Assembly: GCA_039583875.1 (NCBI GenBank)
Contig: CM077152.1
Coordinates: forward strand, 23,721,538 to 23,785,537
Reading direction: 5' to 3'
Length of the DNA stretch: 64,000 nucleotides
Source: Platanthera guangdongensis
Lineage: Eukaryota > Streptophyta > Magnoliopsida > Asparagales > Orchidaceae
A program made the translations under genes and the position numbers. Below, in pieces: positions 32,990 to 43,927 of the stretch (position 1 is its first letter; every line of letters starts with the position of its first letter). Under the pieces are notes generated by a model, which searched no databases, had not been told where the DNA came from, and saw only the letters and a program-made list of their open reading frames with translations.

Positions 32990-33775
32990 GCCCGCTTTGA
33001 GCAGGACCATACTCGGATGACTTTCTCAGGCCAGTGATGCATAAGGCCCACGGGGAACACCTGTGGCAGCATTCAACCTTCTTTAGTCATTCGAACATGG
33101 ACCTCTTTTTCCTTTCCCGCTTTGAGCAGGACCATACTCGGAATGACTTTCTCAGGCCAGTGATGCATAAGGCCCACGGGGAACACCTGTGGCAGCATTC
33201 AACCCTCTGTAATCATTCCGAACATGGACCTCTTTTTCCTTTCCCGCTTTGAGCAGGACCATACTCGGAATGACTTTCTCAGGCCAGTGATGCATAAGGC
33301 CCACGGGGAACACCTGTGGCAGCATTCAACCTTCTTTAGTCATTCCGAACATGGACCTCTTTTTCCTTTCCCGCTTTGAGCAGGACCATACTCGGAATGA
33401 CTTTCTCAGGCCAGTGATGCATAAGGCCCACGGGGAACACCTGTGGCAGCATTCAACCCTCTGTAATCATTCCGAACATGGACCTCTTTTTCCTTTCCCG
33501 CTTTGAGCAGGACCATACTCGGAATGATTTTCGGGCAAGCGATGCATAAGGCCCACGGGGAACACCTGTGTGGCAGCATTCAACCCTCTGTAATCATTCC
33601 GAACATGGACCTCCTTTTTCCTTTTCCCCCCTCCTTTGAGGATGCGCGGCGGCCCGCTTTGAGTAGGACTATACTTGGGATGATTTCTCGGGCAAGTGAT
33701 GCATAAGGCCCACGGGGGAACACCTGTGGCAGCATTCAACCACTTTAATCATTCCGGGTGCAGCCCTCCTTTTCT
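32990..33775. repeat. 126-127-bp tandem array inside element D, about 6 units
   Basis: GTGATGCATAAGGCCCACGG recurs at 33034, 33160, 33287 and 33414, then in variant form at 33540 and about 33695. Units also share CCCGCTTTGAGCAGGACCAT and CATTCAACC. The first four are almost identical. Short frames in it repeat with the unit and are not genes. Confidence 0.93.
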
Positions 33776-34139
33776 CTCTTCCCTCCTTTCGCAGGTGAAC
33801 AGGTTAATCCGACCTACCAAAAGATTTTCAGCAATCACTTTGCTCGCGCGCTCATCCTATATGAATTGCTTATTCAAAGCTCTATCAGGATGATGACTCG
33901 CACTCTATCTATATAAGTTCTATTGCTCTTATCTTCTATATATTGTTTGCTCAAGTGCTATCAGCCGTGCTATTGCAGTCCAGTCATATCTATCAGCAGT
34001 TAACAACTCAGTTTATTGATCTGGGCTTCATAATAGTATTCATCAGGCATTCTTCTTGCTAATTGGTCATATCGGCCTTATCTTGTCAACAGTATCTTAT
34101 CAACAGTTAACAGTCTACAGTTAACACTTGCAAGTCTTC

Positions 34140-34570
34140 TCTTCACAGGTACTTGCAAGTTATTTTCATATCTTATTGATTCCTAACTTCTCTTCTTGCA
34201 GAGATTAGCAAACACTGCAAGCCTCATCCAGGTACTTGCAGCTTGTTTTTATATATGATACCTGCTCTTAACTCTCTTCTTGCAGAGATCCTCAAACCCT
34301 TGCAAGTTCTCTTCACAGGTACTTGCAAGTTACTCTCATATATTGTGCATGCTCCTAACTCTTCTTTTGCAGAAACCAGCAAAGACTTGCAGGTCCATTT
34401 CAGGTACTTGCGAGTTGTTATGCCTTTCTGTTTTCCCTCACTTTTGTTTTTGCAGAGCGTTTACAGAAGACACGCCTTCTTCGTTTTGCAAAAAGCAAAT
34501 TCAGGTACACACTCGATGTACCACTCCTACATATTTGCCCTAACTTTCCTCTTGCAGGAAAACAGACAGG
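34140..34570. repeat. About 85-bp repeats carrying splice-site-like ends, inside element D
   Basis: CAG|GTACTTGC occurs at 34149, 34232, 34319 and 34404 (position of GT), with a CAG|GTACAC variant at 34506. Each is followed about 45-55 bp later by a pyrimidine-rich tract and TTGCAG. The pattern resembles a string of mini-exons of about 30 nt between mini-introns. Sequence from 34580 to 34709 holds the region before the 3' LTR, with no clear polypurine tract beyond AAAAAAGTGCGGGGA. Confidence 0.7.
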
Positions 34571-34709
34571 AAGCACCAAGCTTGTGAGGAGAGTCTTCAG
34601 GTCCTGTCTCTCCTTGCTCCTCTTCTCCCGTTGGGGGTGGATCACGATTTTCGGTGGGTCTCCAACTTTTTCGAAGTTCTTTTCGGAACTTAAAAAAGTG
34701 CGGGGATTA

Positions 34710-36947
34710 TGTTAACCCAGAAATCGGCGATCCTTCCCAAGGTGGCCAGCTGGCTCATCGTGACCCTTAGATTCTCCCTTTTGATCGCGATGGGTCCCAG
34801 CGTAGGCGGACAGTCTTCCCTATCCGCCTAGGTCTCCTAGCAACCGCGTGCCCTGCGGGACGGCGAGCTATTCTCATAGCTCCCCTCGCGGGACATGCGG
34901 TTGGGTTCGCTAATCATGCAGTACTTTTCCTTGCAGGAGTCCGCCAACAGCATTGCCAGGAGCGGCCTCCCATTTTCGCCCAAGGGGCGGTGGTCTTCAG
35001 CCACCGTCCGCCGAGGCCGCCCACCAGGGGCGACCTCCCTGCTGCCCGAGGGGCGGCGGCCTCCTGCCGCCGTCCGCCGAGGGCCGCCCACCCTGGGCGG
35101 CCTCAGCCCGCCAGCCGGGCGGACTCCCCCCGGAGTCCGCCCAGGCCGCCCGCAAGGGGGCGGCCAGGCCAGCCGGGCGGACTCCCCCTGGAGTCCGCCC
35201 AGTCCGCCCGCTAGGGGGCGGACCCGGCGCTCTGCCGGCGCGGACTCCCCCTGGAGTCCGCCCAGGCCGCCCGCTAGGGGGCGGCCTCTGCCCCTCTGCC
35301 GGGCGGACTCCCCTGGAGTCCGCCCAGGCCGCCCGCTAGGGGGCGGCCCCGGCTCTGCCGGGCGGACTCCCCCTGGAGTCCGCCCAGGCCGCCCGCTAGG
35401 GGGCGGCCCCGGCTCTGCCGGGCGGACTCCCCCTGGAGTCCGCCCCGTCCGCCCGCTAGGGGGCGGACCCGGCTCTGCCGGGCGGACTCCCCCTGGAGTC
35501 CGCCCAGGCCGCCCGCTAGGGGGCGGCCCCGGCTCTGCGGGCGGACTCCCCCTGGAGTCCGCCCAGGCCGCCCGCTAGGGGGCGGCCCCGGCTCTGCCGG
35601 GCGGACTCCCCCTGGAGTCCGCCCCGTCCGCCCGCTAGGGGGCGGACCCGGCTCGCTGCCTGGGCGGACTCCCCCTGGAGTCCGCCCAGGCCGCCCGCTA
35701 GGGGGCGGCCCCGGCGCCCTGCCGGGCGGACTCCAACCCTGGAGTCCGCCCAGGCCGCCCGCTAGGGGGCGGCCTCCGGCCTGCGGGCGGACTCCTCCCG
35801 GAGTCCGCCCAGGTCGCCCGCTAAGGGGCGACCTCCATTTCTTTGCAGGTGGGTCCTTCCGATTGTTCCATTGCTCGACAGTGGCGGACGCAAAATCTCT
35901 GTCCGCGGAGTCCGCGCAGGTCGTCATGCTGATGTCACTGGGCCCCGCTTCTAGAAGAACTCCCCTGGCCTATAAATAGCCCATGGTGCCTCTCATTCTG
36001 GATCAGTTGATCATCCAGGAAGATCCTGCAAGTCCTGCCAGCAAACTCTGCGGACTCCGTTTTCCAGTCCGTCATCGCCTCTCCAGCAAGCTCTGCGACT
36101 CAGTTTTCTGTCCGCAAAGCTCTCCAGCAGCTCTTCAGCAGCTTGCCAGCAGACTCTGCGGGACTCCGTTTTTCCAGTCCGTCATCGCCTCTCCAGCAAG
36201 CTCTGCGGACTCAGTTTTCTGTCCGCAAAGCTCTCCAGCAGCTCTTCAGCAGCTTGCCAGCAGACTCTGCAGACTCAGTTTCCCAGTCCTCCAGCTTGCC
36301 AGCAGACTCTTTTACTTAGTCTCTGGCAGCTTCTCCTCTGCTTTCTGGCACTTTCTTCTCTCTTAGCCGCCAGCTTCTCCTTGTACCCCTTTTATTGATC
36401 TGTTGTAAAGGTGTACTTATAAGCTTGTAATCTCTAGCTATTAATAAAAGGAAAGCCCGTCGCAGGAGTGGCATTTAGGCCGCGGCGGGCGAAGTGTGTT
36501 GTTGCCGCTGCTAGCGGCCCCCCTTATTCTTCTCTCTACTCAGCAAGCCTTGCTCCTCTGCTCAGCGAGCCTTGCTCCTCTGCTCAGCGAGCCTTGCTCC
36601 TCTGCTCAGCAAGCCTTGCTCCTCTGCTCAGCAAGCCTTGCTCCTCTGCTCAGCAAGCCTTGCTCCTCTGCTCAGCTCTCCTCGGCATCCAACCTGCAAG
36701 CACAACCGTCATATTAGCCGTCTGCTCGACAGCTCCTGGTCAACCTCCTTCTCCTCTCTTGATCAACCCGCTCTGTGATCAAGCTTCTCTCCTCTATCCC
36801 CGCAACCCTCTTTGACAAGCCGTTTGCTCCACTCTCGAGCACTCAGAGGCTTCCTTCCTTCCCTCCTCTCCTCCTCTCCTAGCTGTGAGACCGAACACCC
36901 CCTCCGTGTAGCTGGCTGGTGCCCCGCGGCGTTTTCGCGCATCAACA
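34710..36947 (+). repeat. 3' LTR of element D
   Basis: Collinear with 28259-30495, TATA box at 35970-35979. By eye the differences are mostly single-base indels (for example CTGCGACT against CTGCGGACT, and CTGGCCTATAAA against CTGGGCCTATAAA). The 22-bp array lies at about 36540-36670. Confidence 0.93.
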
Positions 36948-36952
36948 CTTGT

Positions 36953-37554
36953 GTTGTCTTTTGACCCTTTTTGGCATTTTCTATCGCATAATTGACTTGT
37001 TTTTCTTACCTGGTAATGATGCGTTGCATGCAAGGTCGACCAATGTCGCTGTGTCTTCGCTTACCGCTGAATAGATTATGGTTTGGGGAAAAAGGTTCGA
37101 GTTACCTTCTAAGTTGGAAATAAGGATGTCACTTGTTGTGGAGCGGATTCAGAATCCACCAAAGGGCTGGTTGACGATGTGTGAGACAATTCTAAGATCT
37201 GGGTTCTGTCTACCGTCGTGCGAGGAGGTGGTCGAGATTTTGAAGTTTTGTGGATTCTTGTGTCCCAATTCACTCATCTTGGATTAACGCGCATTATGTG
37301 GATGTTACTTTCTTGTCTGATCCAGTCCCTGAGGGGTTCAGGAGCCATTCTATGAGGAGTCTTGTCTGCCCCAGTCCTGAGGGGTTCATGGAGCCTACTC
37401 TGAACTATTACTCGAGAGAGACGATCTGGTCAGGCACCCCCAATGGTTCGAGAATGTAGGTTCCATCTAAAATATGATGGATGCGTTCAAATGCAAGTTC
37501 TTTGTCATCACCTTATAGGGGAAGGCCAGAAATTGTTCATAGTAATCAGGGAGC
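36953..37554 (+). pseudogene. Relic of gypsy element A-type gag, cut by the assembly gap
   Basis: At 37370-37554 the reading SPEGFMEPTLNYYSRE, then FENVGSI and MMDAFKCKFFVITL, with stops, parallels the gag of element A at 8555-8720. Upstream (37081-37284) an open stretch with PPKGWLTMCETILRSGFCLP and EILKFCGFLCPNSL resembles the plant gypsy-type transposon domain, with lower certainty. This DNA was the target of element D. Confidence 0.6.
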
Positions 37555-38054
37555 NNNNNNNNNNNNNNNNNNNNNNNNNNNNNNNNNNNNNNNNNNNNNN
37601 NNNNNNNNNNNNNNNNNNNNNNNNNNNNNNNNNNNNNNNNNNNNNNNNNNNNNNNNNNNNNNNNNNNNNNNNNNNNNNNNNNNNNNNNNNNNNNNNNNNN
37701 NNNNNNNNNNNNNNNNNNNNNNNNNNNNNNNNNNNNNNNNNNNNNNNNNNNNNNNNNNNNNNNNNNNNNNNNNNNNNNNNNNNNNNNNNNNNNNNNNNNN
37801 NNNNNNNNNNNNNNNNNNNNNNNNNNNNNNNNNNNNNNNNNNNNNNNNNNNNNNNNNNNNNNNNNNNNNNNNNNNNNNNNNNNNNNNNNNNNNNNNNNNN
37901 NNNNNNNNNNNNNNNNNNNNNNNNNNNNNNNNNNNNNNNNNNNNNNNNNNNNNNNNNNNNNNNNNNNNNNNNNNNNNNNNNNNNNNNNNNNNNNNNNNNN
38001 NNNNNNNNNNNNNNNNNNNNNNNNNNNNNNNNNNNNNNNNNNNNNNNNNNNNNN
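37555..38054. other. Assembly gap, 500 Ns
   Basis: Exactly 500 unknown bases, a typical scaffold placeholder. The true length is unknown. It hides the start of the LTR at 38055. Confidence 1.
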
Positions 38055-39430
38055 CGCAGTCCGCCCTCACAGATCTAGCTCGCTTCTCCCAGCAGCAGGT
38101 GGACAACCTCTCAGCTCTGCACCCTTGGCGCGTGCTCGCTCAACCCAGCAGGGGCGGACTCAGCGGATTCCTCTTGCAGTCCGCCACAGCCTCCAACGCC
38201 CGCTTCTTCTCAGCAGCAGGCGGCCTCATCTTCCCTCAGCTCGCACCTTGGCGCGGGCTCGCTCAGCACAGGGGCGGACTTCTCCTCAGCAGTCCGCCAG
38301 GCAGCAGAACCACCTCCAGAAGGCAGTCCCAGACCGCATGGCCTCGTGCGGACTCTGCGGATCTCAACGGATATCCCTCAGCTCGCACCACTTAGCGCGT
38401 GCTCTTAGCGCACCCTTCCGCTCACCTCAGCAGGGGCGGACTCATTGCGCAGTCCGCCACTCAGCCTCCAGCACCCGCCTCCGCAGCAGCAGGCGGACAA
38501 CCTCCTCAACCCGCAGTCTTGACGCGGGCTCAATCAGCAAGCGCAGACTCTTCCCACTCTGCCAGGCATCAACCTCTTCCAGAAGCCAGTTCCAGTCCGC
38601 GCGGTCTCATGCGGACTCCGCGGACTCGGCGGACTCCATCCTCTTCTCGCACCAGTTACCGTCTCACCGGGGGTAACGTCACCGAAAGCCGTTACCTTCT
38701 CGGGCCTATAAATAGACCCCCATGCCTCTCGTTGGAGGATCATCGCAAGGATCGCCAAGGTGCTCACGCTCGAAGGCAGCCCACAACAAGCTCAAGACTT
38801 CAACCCCTGCGGACTCCTCTTCTCAGTCCGCACCGTCTCTCTGCCCTTAGTCGTGCGGCCTGCCGACCTCAGTTCCTAAACCGCGCGGCCTCCCTTCTTC
38901 TTGTAACCGCGCGGCCTGCCGACCTGTCTCTTCAGTCCGCGCGGCCTCCTCTCTGGCATTTCTTCTTTAGCCGCCAGCTTCCCCAGTGTATCCTTTATTT
39001 GCTTTCTTGTAAAGGTGTATTGCAAGCTGTAATAACTCAATATTAATCAAAGGAAAGCCCGTCGCAAGAGTGTCATTTAAGCCGCGACGGGCGAAGTTTG
39101 CTGTTGCCGCTGCTAGCGGCCCCCTCTCTTTAGCTTAGCTCAACTCTCTCGGCGTCAACCTGCAAGCTCGACCGTCAAAGTAACCGTCTATTCGACAGCT
39201 CCTGATCAACCTCCTCCGCTGATCTTCAACCTTCTCTGCTGATTATCAGCCTTCTCCGCTGCTCTCAGCAAACCTCTCCTCTATTCCCGCAACCTTTGAA
39301 CAAGCGCCTGCTCCACTCTCGAGCACCCAGAAGCTTCCTCCTTCTCATTACCCCCGCAATCCTCTTCTTCACCTAGCTTGTGAGATCGAACAACCCGTTA
39401 ACAAGGCGGTGCCGTTTTCGCGCATCAACA
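38055..39430 (+). repeat. Partial LTR related to element D (right part)
   Basis: Ends GTTTTCGCGCATCAACA like the D LTRs and shares AAAGGAAAGCCCGTCGCA, GCTGCTAGCGGCCCCC and CTCCACTCTCGAGCAC. Otherwise it is diverged and lacks the 60-bp minisatellite. TATA box CTATAAATAG at 38706-38715. AGTCCGC/GCGGACT motifs are dense (38055-38640 and 38800-38950). The left part lies in the gap. It abuts element E in its RNase H region, so it probably inserted there. Confidence 0.85.
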
Positions 39431-39700
39431 TGCCGGTTGTTCATGTACTCGTGAAAGAGCATCCGCACACACATTGTCTCGGCCTCGTTTGTACTGTACG
39501 GTGAAATCGTAGCCCATTAGTTTAGACAAGTAACGTTGTTGCGCCGGAGTCGCTAGCTTTTGCTCCAACATAAACTTCAAGCTATGATGGTCGATACATA
39601 TGATAAATGAACTCCCCATCACGTAATGCCGCCATTTCTGCACAACCATAACAATCGCCAACAACTCCTTCTCGTAGGTGGACATTTTTTGGCCAACAAC
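39431..39700 (-). pseudogene. Gypsy RNase H remnant of element E
   Basis: Clear Ty3/gypsy RNase H: STYEKELLAIVMVVQKWRHY, CIDHHSLKFMLEQ, TPAQQRYLSKLMGYDF and NVCADALSR. It ends at the neighbouring LTR. It would have removed RNA from RNA-DNA hybrids. Confidence 0.93.
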
Positions 39701-40874
39701 TCCTCAATCGCTGTGTCCCCGCCTCATCTAAAAAATTATGAGTATTGCCGGAGTCGATCAGAACATGAATAGGTTGGACTTGGTGGGATGCTGTCACTCG
39801 CATAGTGTTGAAATGAGTGATTCCGGTCAGAGCATGTACCAAAACTTGGGGTGTTTGTTGTTCCTCTTGCTGTCCATCCATGTCCAACACGGTCCCATCG
39901 TCACCTTCCAGCTCGCTATCCGTCACCGTCTCAACCGCAACCTCCAAGGCGTAAGCCTGCCGGCGGTCCGACACGTAAGTTTGATCGCACCAAAAACATA
40001 ATCCCCTCTTCTGTTTATCATCCATTTCCGATGAAGTAAGTTTGCGAGTCCCCGTCGGCCCCGATTGCTGCTTGAAAGCTGGTGTTCCAAAATTGTTTCC
40101 CGATTTTGATATGTTCCTCTCCTCCGATTGATAATCTTCCTTGTGGGACATCATGTTTTTCTTGCCCCTTACCCTCAATTGTTGTTCGTGCAGCCGTGCG
40201 AGGGAGAAAATTTCTCGCAAGGATTTTGGTTGAAACATCCGGACCCCAAACTCGATTTCATCACGAAGTCCGGCGAGGCAAAAGCTGATTGCGTGTTCCT
40301 CCGGCAAGGTCACCCGATGTAACAACATCTCAAAGTCGTCTAGATAGTTTGGTACCGACCCCTGTTGACGTAAGTTCTTCAACTCACTCATGGGATCATC
40401 CCCTAGAATCGAACCGAAACGACTATGCAATGCTTGGTTGTAGTCTTCCCAGTTTGGCCATTGGCGAGTGAGGCGTGCCTTCATATATGCTTGATGCCAG
40501 AACAATGCTTTGACCTCTAAATGTATCGATGCCATCTTGACCTTCATGTCTTCTGGCGTGCCATCGATGTCGAAGAACTGATCACATTTATATATCCATT
40601 TCATGAGGTCCTCTCCCGCAAATTTGGTAAAATCCAGTAGTGGGAAACGAGTAGCGATATGTGATGCAGGGTGTGTTTTGGAATGGCTTTCTGATGATCC
40701 TCCCCCTCCCCCTCGAGAGGAATCGCCAGTCCTCTCAGCCTTCCAGGCCTCTAACAACATACAAACATCTTCACTGATGGCGTTGACGGATCTAGCCAAG
40801 TCATCCTGATTTTGCTTAAGAACGTCCAGATCGGTCGCTTGGTCCTTGGATCTCGTGGCGTCCAACACCGGCAT
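39700..40874 (-). pseudogene. Gypsy gag and protease start of element E
   Basis: ATG at 40874 (MPVLDATRSKDQATDLDVLK). The gag domain has TKFAGEDLMKWIYKCDQFFD, VKALFWHQAY and QWPNWEDYNQALHSRFG. A zinc knuckle starts as CFWCDQ but lacks its second half. Protease is marked by VLIDSGNTHNFLD near 39770. Soon after, the frame crosses a deletion junction at about 39700 into RNase H sequence read out of frame. No RT remains. Confidence 0.9.
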
Positions 40875-40905
40875 CTTGCCGCGGATGCAGAGAAGCTCTG
40901 ATATT

Positions 40906-41289
40906 TGATGGAATCTGATTCCGACAAGAAGGCGCAGGTGTTGCCTCCACTGTACTCCTCAACAATCTCTAGGAAGAACCTGTTACAAGATGCCAAACCT
41001 CCACAACAACAACAAAAATTCAACCAAGAAGGAATTAATTGCATACAATACTTGGAATCCTATGGCAGAGCCTGAACGGACCCTTGGACGGTGCAGGGAA
41101 CAATCTCCCGAAGCAGCCGTCGACCAGACAAAACGAAACAGTGTTTTTTTTAGCATACCCAAACCAAAACCCCTCCTTCCCAATAAGAAGCAGAAGCCCT
41201 AAATACCAAAAAGACATAAATACCCTTCAACATAACACTAATAACGGAAATGCATAAAATAAAGAAGTTACGTTCACCAGAACGTAACA
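40906..41289 (-). repeat. LTR of element E, about 384 bp
   Basis: On the minus strand it would start TGTTACGTTCTGG at 41289 and end TTCCATCA at 40906, just before the tRNA-type primer site and gag. With only one copy, the ends are inferred. Confidence 0.6.
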
Positions 41290-41629
41290 CTCTCTCTCTA
41301 CCCTACGTAAATCTCTCCTTGTTATTGTGATGCGACTCAGTCTCTCATCACATTGACTTTTAGATTCAGTAACCCTGGTTTTTCTCAGCTTTGGATAGAG
41401 TTGAGGAAATTTGAACGCTGATCCTATTTCCTAGGCATTCCCTGCGAAGTTACTGTGCTTTATGATTACCTATGACAGCAGAATCACTAAGAATTTACGT
41501 TAGTGAAATCTGTAGGAAAATTAACCTAGAGTCTGATTGAACTTTGATGATATGATGACTAGTGGGTAGTTTATATTGTAGTTAAATTTTAGCAGTTTAT
41601 ATTGTTGTATATAAATTCAGTTTTGAATG
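41290..41629. other. AT-rich DNA, no gene seen
   Basis: Nothing beyond simple AT-rich sequence. Confidence 0.5.
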
Positions 41630-42535
41630 TGAGGACATCTGGAGAATTAACACATAAATTTTATATACATCAAGGTTCAGCTTTAAAGCCATTATCTCTT
41701 TACCCTTATCTTTGATGAGCTCACCGACCATATCCAACAAACAATATATTGATGTTTATTGTTTGAAGATGATATCATTTTGGTCAATGAGACGCCCTAG
41801 GTTGTAAACGCAAAACTTGAATCGAGACACTTTTGAAAAGAGGGGTTTTAGGTTTATCAGAGCAATACTGAGTATATGAAACTTAAATTTAGCAGTGCAA
41901 GGATGGATGATTTCGTTATTAAGTTGGGTGATCAAGATATTTTCCGCAATGACTGCTTTAAATATCCTGGATCGATAGTTCTTAAAGATGGAGGTGTTGA
42001 TACAGATGAGATGCATTGAATCCAAGCAGGTTGGTTGAAGTGGAGAGCCGCGTCAGGGATCTTATGTGATTGCAAAGTACCATTAAAACTTAAATGCAAG
42101 TTTTACCGTACTGCAATTAGACCAACGATGCCCTTTGGTTCTGAGTGTTGGGCAGTGAATTGTGTGCATGAGCAAAAAATGGGAGTTGCGGAGATGAGAA
42201 TGCTTAGGGAGACTGGTTAAAATTAGGAATGAATGTATCAGAGATAAGACAGAAGTGGCACAAATTGCAGTAAAGTTGCGAGAAGCTTGACGAAGATGGT
42301 TTGAACACATACTAAGGAGACCATTAGTGACACCCGACGTTCTGAGAGTTTTGTCACTAGACATGTTAAACGGGGGAGGGGTATACCAGTAAAGACTTGA
42401 AATGAAACTATAAGGAAAGAGATGATGCACTTAGGCATCAATGAGATTATGACTAAAGATAGGGTACAATGGCGACAAAGGATCATATAGTCAACCTCAC
42501 TATACTGGGATAAAGCCTTGCGTGTTGTTGTTGTA
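41630..42535 (+). pseudogene. 5'-truncated LINE fragment (end of RT and 3' tail)
   Basis: Matches the LINE copies at 51200-51830 and 57562-58370. Readable pieces include [36 protein letters not shown] and [14 protein letters not shown], the C-terminal region of plant L1-type ORF2. Many stops and frameshifts. The 3' end has the shared ACTGGGATAAAGCCTTGCGTG and a TTGTTGTTG-type tail at about 42520-42532. Confidence 0.85.
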
Positions 42536-43927
42536 CTTGATATTTAATGGAGAACAGTTAAAGGGAGCAAACAATGGATTACTTGTGATATCATTTTTGG
42601 TGAACTTGGTTGGCATGGAATGCTTGTTTACGTTCTTCAGTTTTGCTTTTAATGTAAGTTTTTGAAAATGTTCATTTTAATTTTAAATGATGTATTGTGT
42701 TTACCGACTACCATTCATTTAGATGGTTGAAATATTTGGCTTACTATAATTAATGCCAGAGCCAAGATTTGGGTGGGTTTTGTGTGGTTGAGGAATGGGT
42801 TGCTTGGTTGGGTGCTTGTGGTGCAGCAATTCAAATATCTCCATGTAAGTTGCAGTTGTGTTTTTTAGTAAAATCCAAGTCAAAGATAGAATGCCAGTCA
42901 AAAATCTTATTGATTTTGGCAATTCAATAAGATGACTAACAAGTCCGTCTGACTCCAATCAAGTTTTAAATGGCAAGTTAATGAGATTGAATAGAAATGT
43001 GTATGTGTTTTAGGACATTATCAATATACACATGGTGAAGGAAATCAAGTATCTCCATATAATTTACCCGTGGGGCTTTGAATTTAACTCAAAGTTTGAT
43101 AATTGCTTAAAAATAGTATTGTTTTAGCTCGGGTTAAACACAAATCATAATCATTGAGCTGACTACCAAGCCAAATCCGATCCCGATCAAATATAAATTG
43201 TCAGTCCTGGATCAATGGAGTTATTGATACTAGTGAGTAGCGAAAGTGCACCAGGTCGTCCGGTGCACAATGTGCGGTAACAATGGCACTCACTTGTGAC
43301 TCAAGTGATGGCTGAGTATTGCCGTCGTCACATTTTGTGCACAGGGAATCCCTTGCATAACCGCGAGCATTTGTGTGTATACAGGTATATAAATGTTAGT
43401 ATAACAATTTCTCTTTATTGTTTTAAAAAGCTAGTTCATACCTAGCAAGGTAGTGGAAGCTTTGGTAGTCCAAATGAACAAATTATTTTTTGTGAAACTT
43501 TTTACTTCTCTTTGTAGGTAGACTTTTCTCGGAAGTATGTTTTTCTTTATTAGGTAAATAAAAATTGAAATGAGATAGCTGAAGTGAGCATTCCTTAGTG
43601 ATCCAGGATTTACTCTGTTTATTTGAGGATGTTAATTGCACACCGTTCTGCCAATACCCCCTTTAAAAATGGTTTTACAAGAAAACATAATGATTTTGAA
43701 TATTTGAGGATAACTTACAAATATTTCAGACAAATGCTAAGTATGTAGTTAAATGTATGACTTATGCCAAAAAATGCATTTTAAAATCTTCATTCTTTTA
43801 CCTCATATTTCAAGAAGTATATATAGAAAATCTTATTATCTTGATAAATATTAATTAAACTTGTGTGAGATCTCATTGATTAATAGAATATAACCGTGCC
43901 AACTACTTGAGTTTCATTTTCATACAG
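42536..43927. other. Non-coding DNA upstream of the visible DUF971 exons
   Basis: No exon recognised. The expected first exon of the DUF971 gene was looked for here and not found. A GTGCACCAGGTCGTCCGGTGCAC near-palindrome at about 43227-43249 has no assigned role. Confidence 0.4.

Larger units (their letters stand above)
28259..36947 (+). mobile_element. Element D: gag-only LTR retrotransposon (TR-GAG/LARD-like), 8.7 kb
   Basis: Flanked by 5-bp duplications CTTGT (28254-28258 and 36948-36952). LTRs of 2237 and 2238 bp start TGTTAACCCAG and end GCGCATCAACA. Between them are one gypsy-type gag frame, then about 2.5 kb of non-coding tandem repeats, with no protease, RT, RNase H or integrase. 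That layout matches the plant gag-only elements called TR-GAG and the large non-autonomous LARDs. It would depend on enzymes supplied by another element. The near-identical LTRs suggest recent movement. Confidence 0.93.
39431..41289 (-). mobile_element. Element E: truncated, internally deleted Ty3/gypsy element
   Basis: Read on the minus strand from right to left: a 384-bp LTR (41289-40906), a degenerate primer site (AATATCAGAGC), gag, the start of protease, then a deletion straight into RNase H, and a break at the LTR at 39430. RT and integrase are absent. Only one LTR is present. Confidence 0.85.

Noticed and set aside
32990..33775. Repeated HKAHGEHLWQHST peptide phrases as a possible repeat protein
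   Set aside because: Frames are short, shift between units and begin at the repeat ATGCAT. No larger frame exists.
43227..43300. CTMCGNNGTH-like reading as a possible zinc knuckle exon
   Set aside because: The frame closes after a few codons and has no splice sites; it overlaps a GTGCAC near-palindrome.
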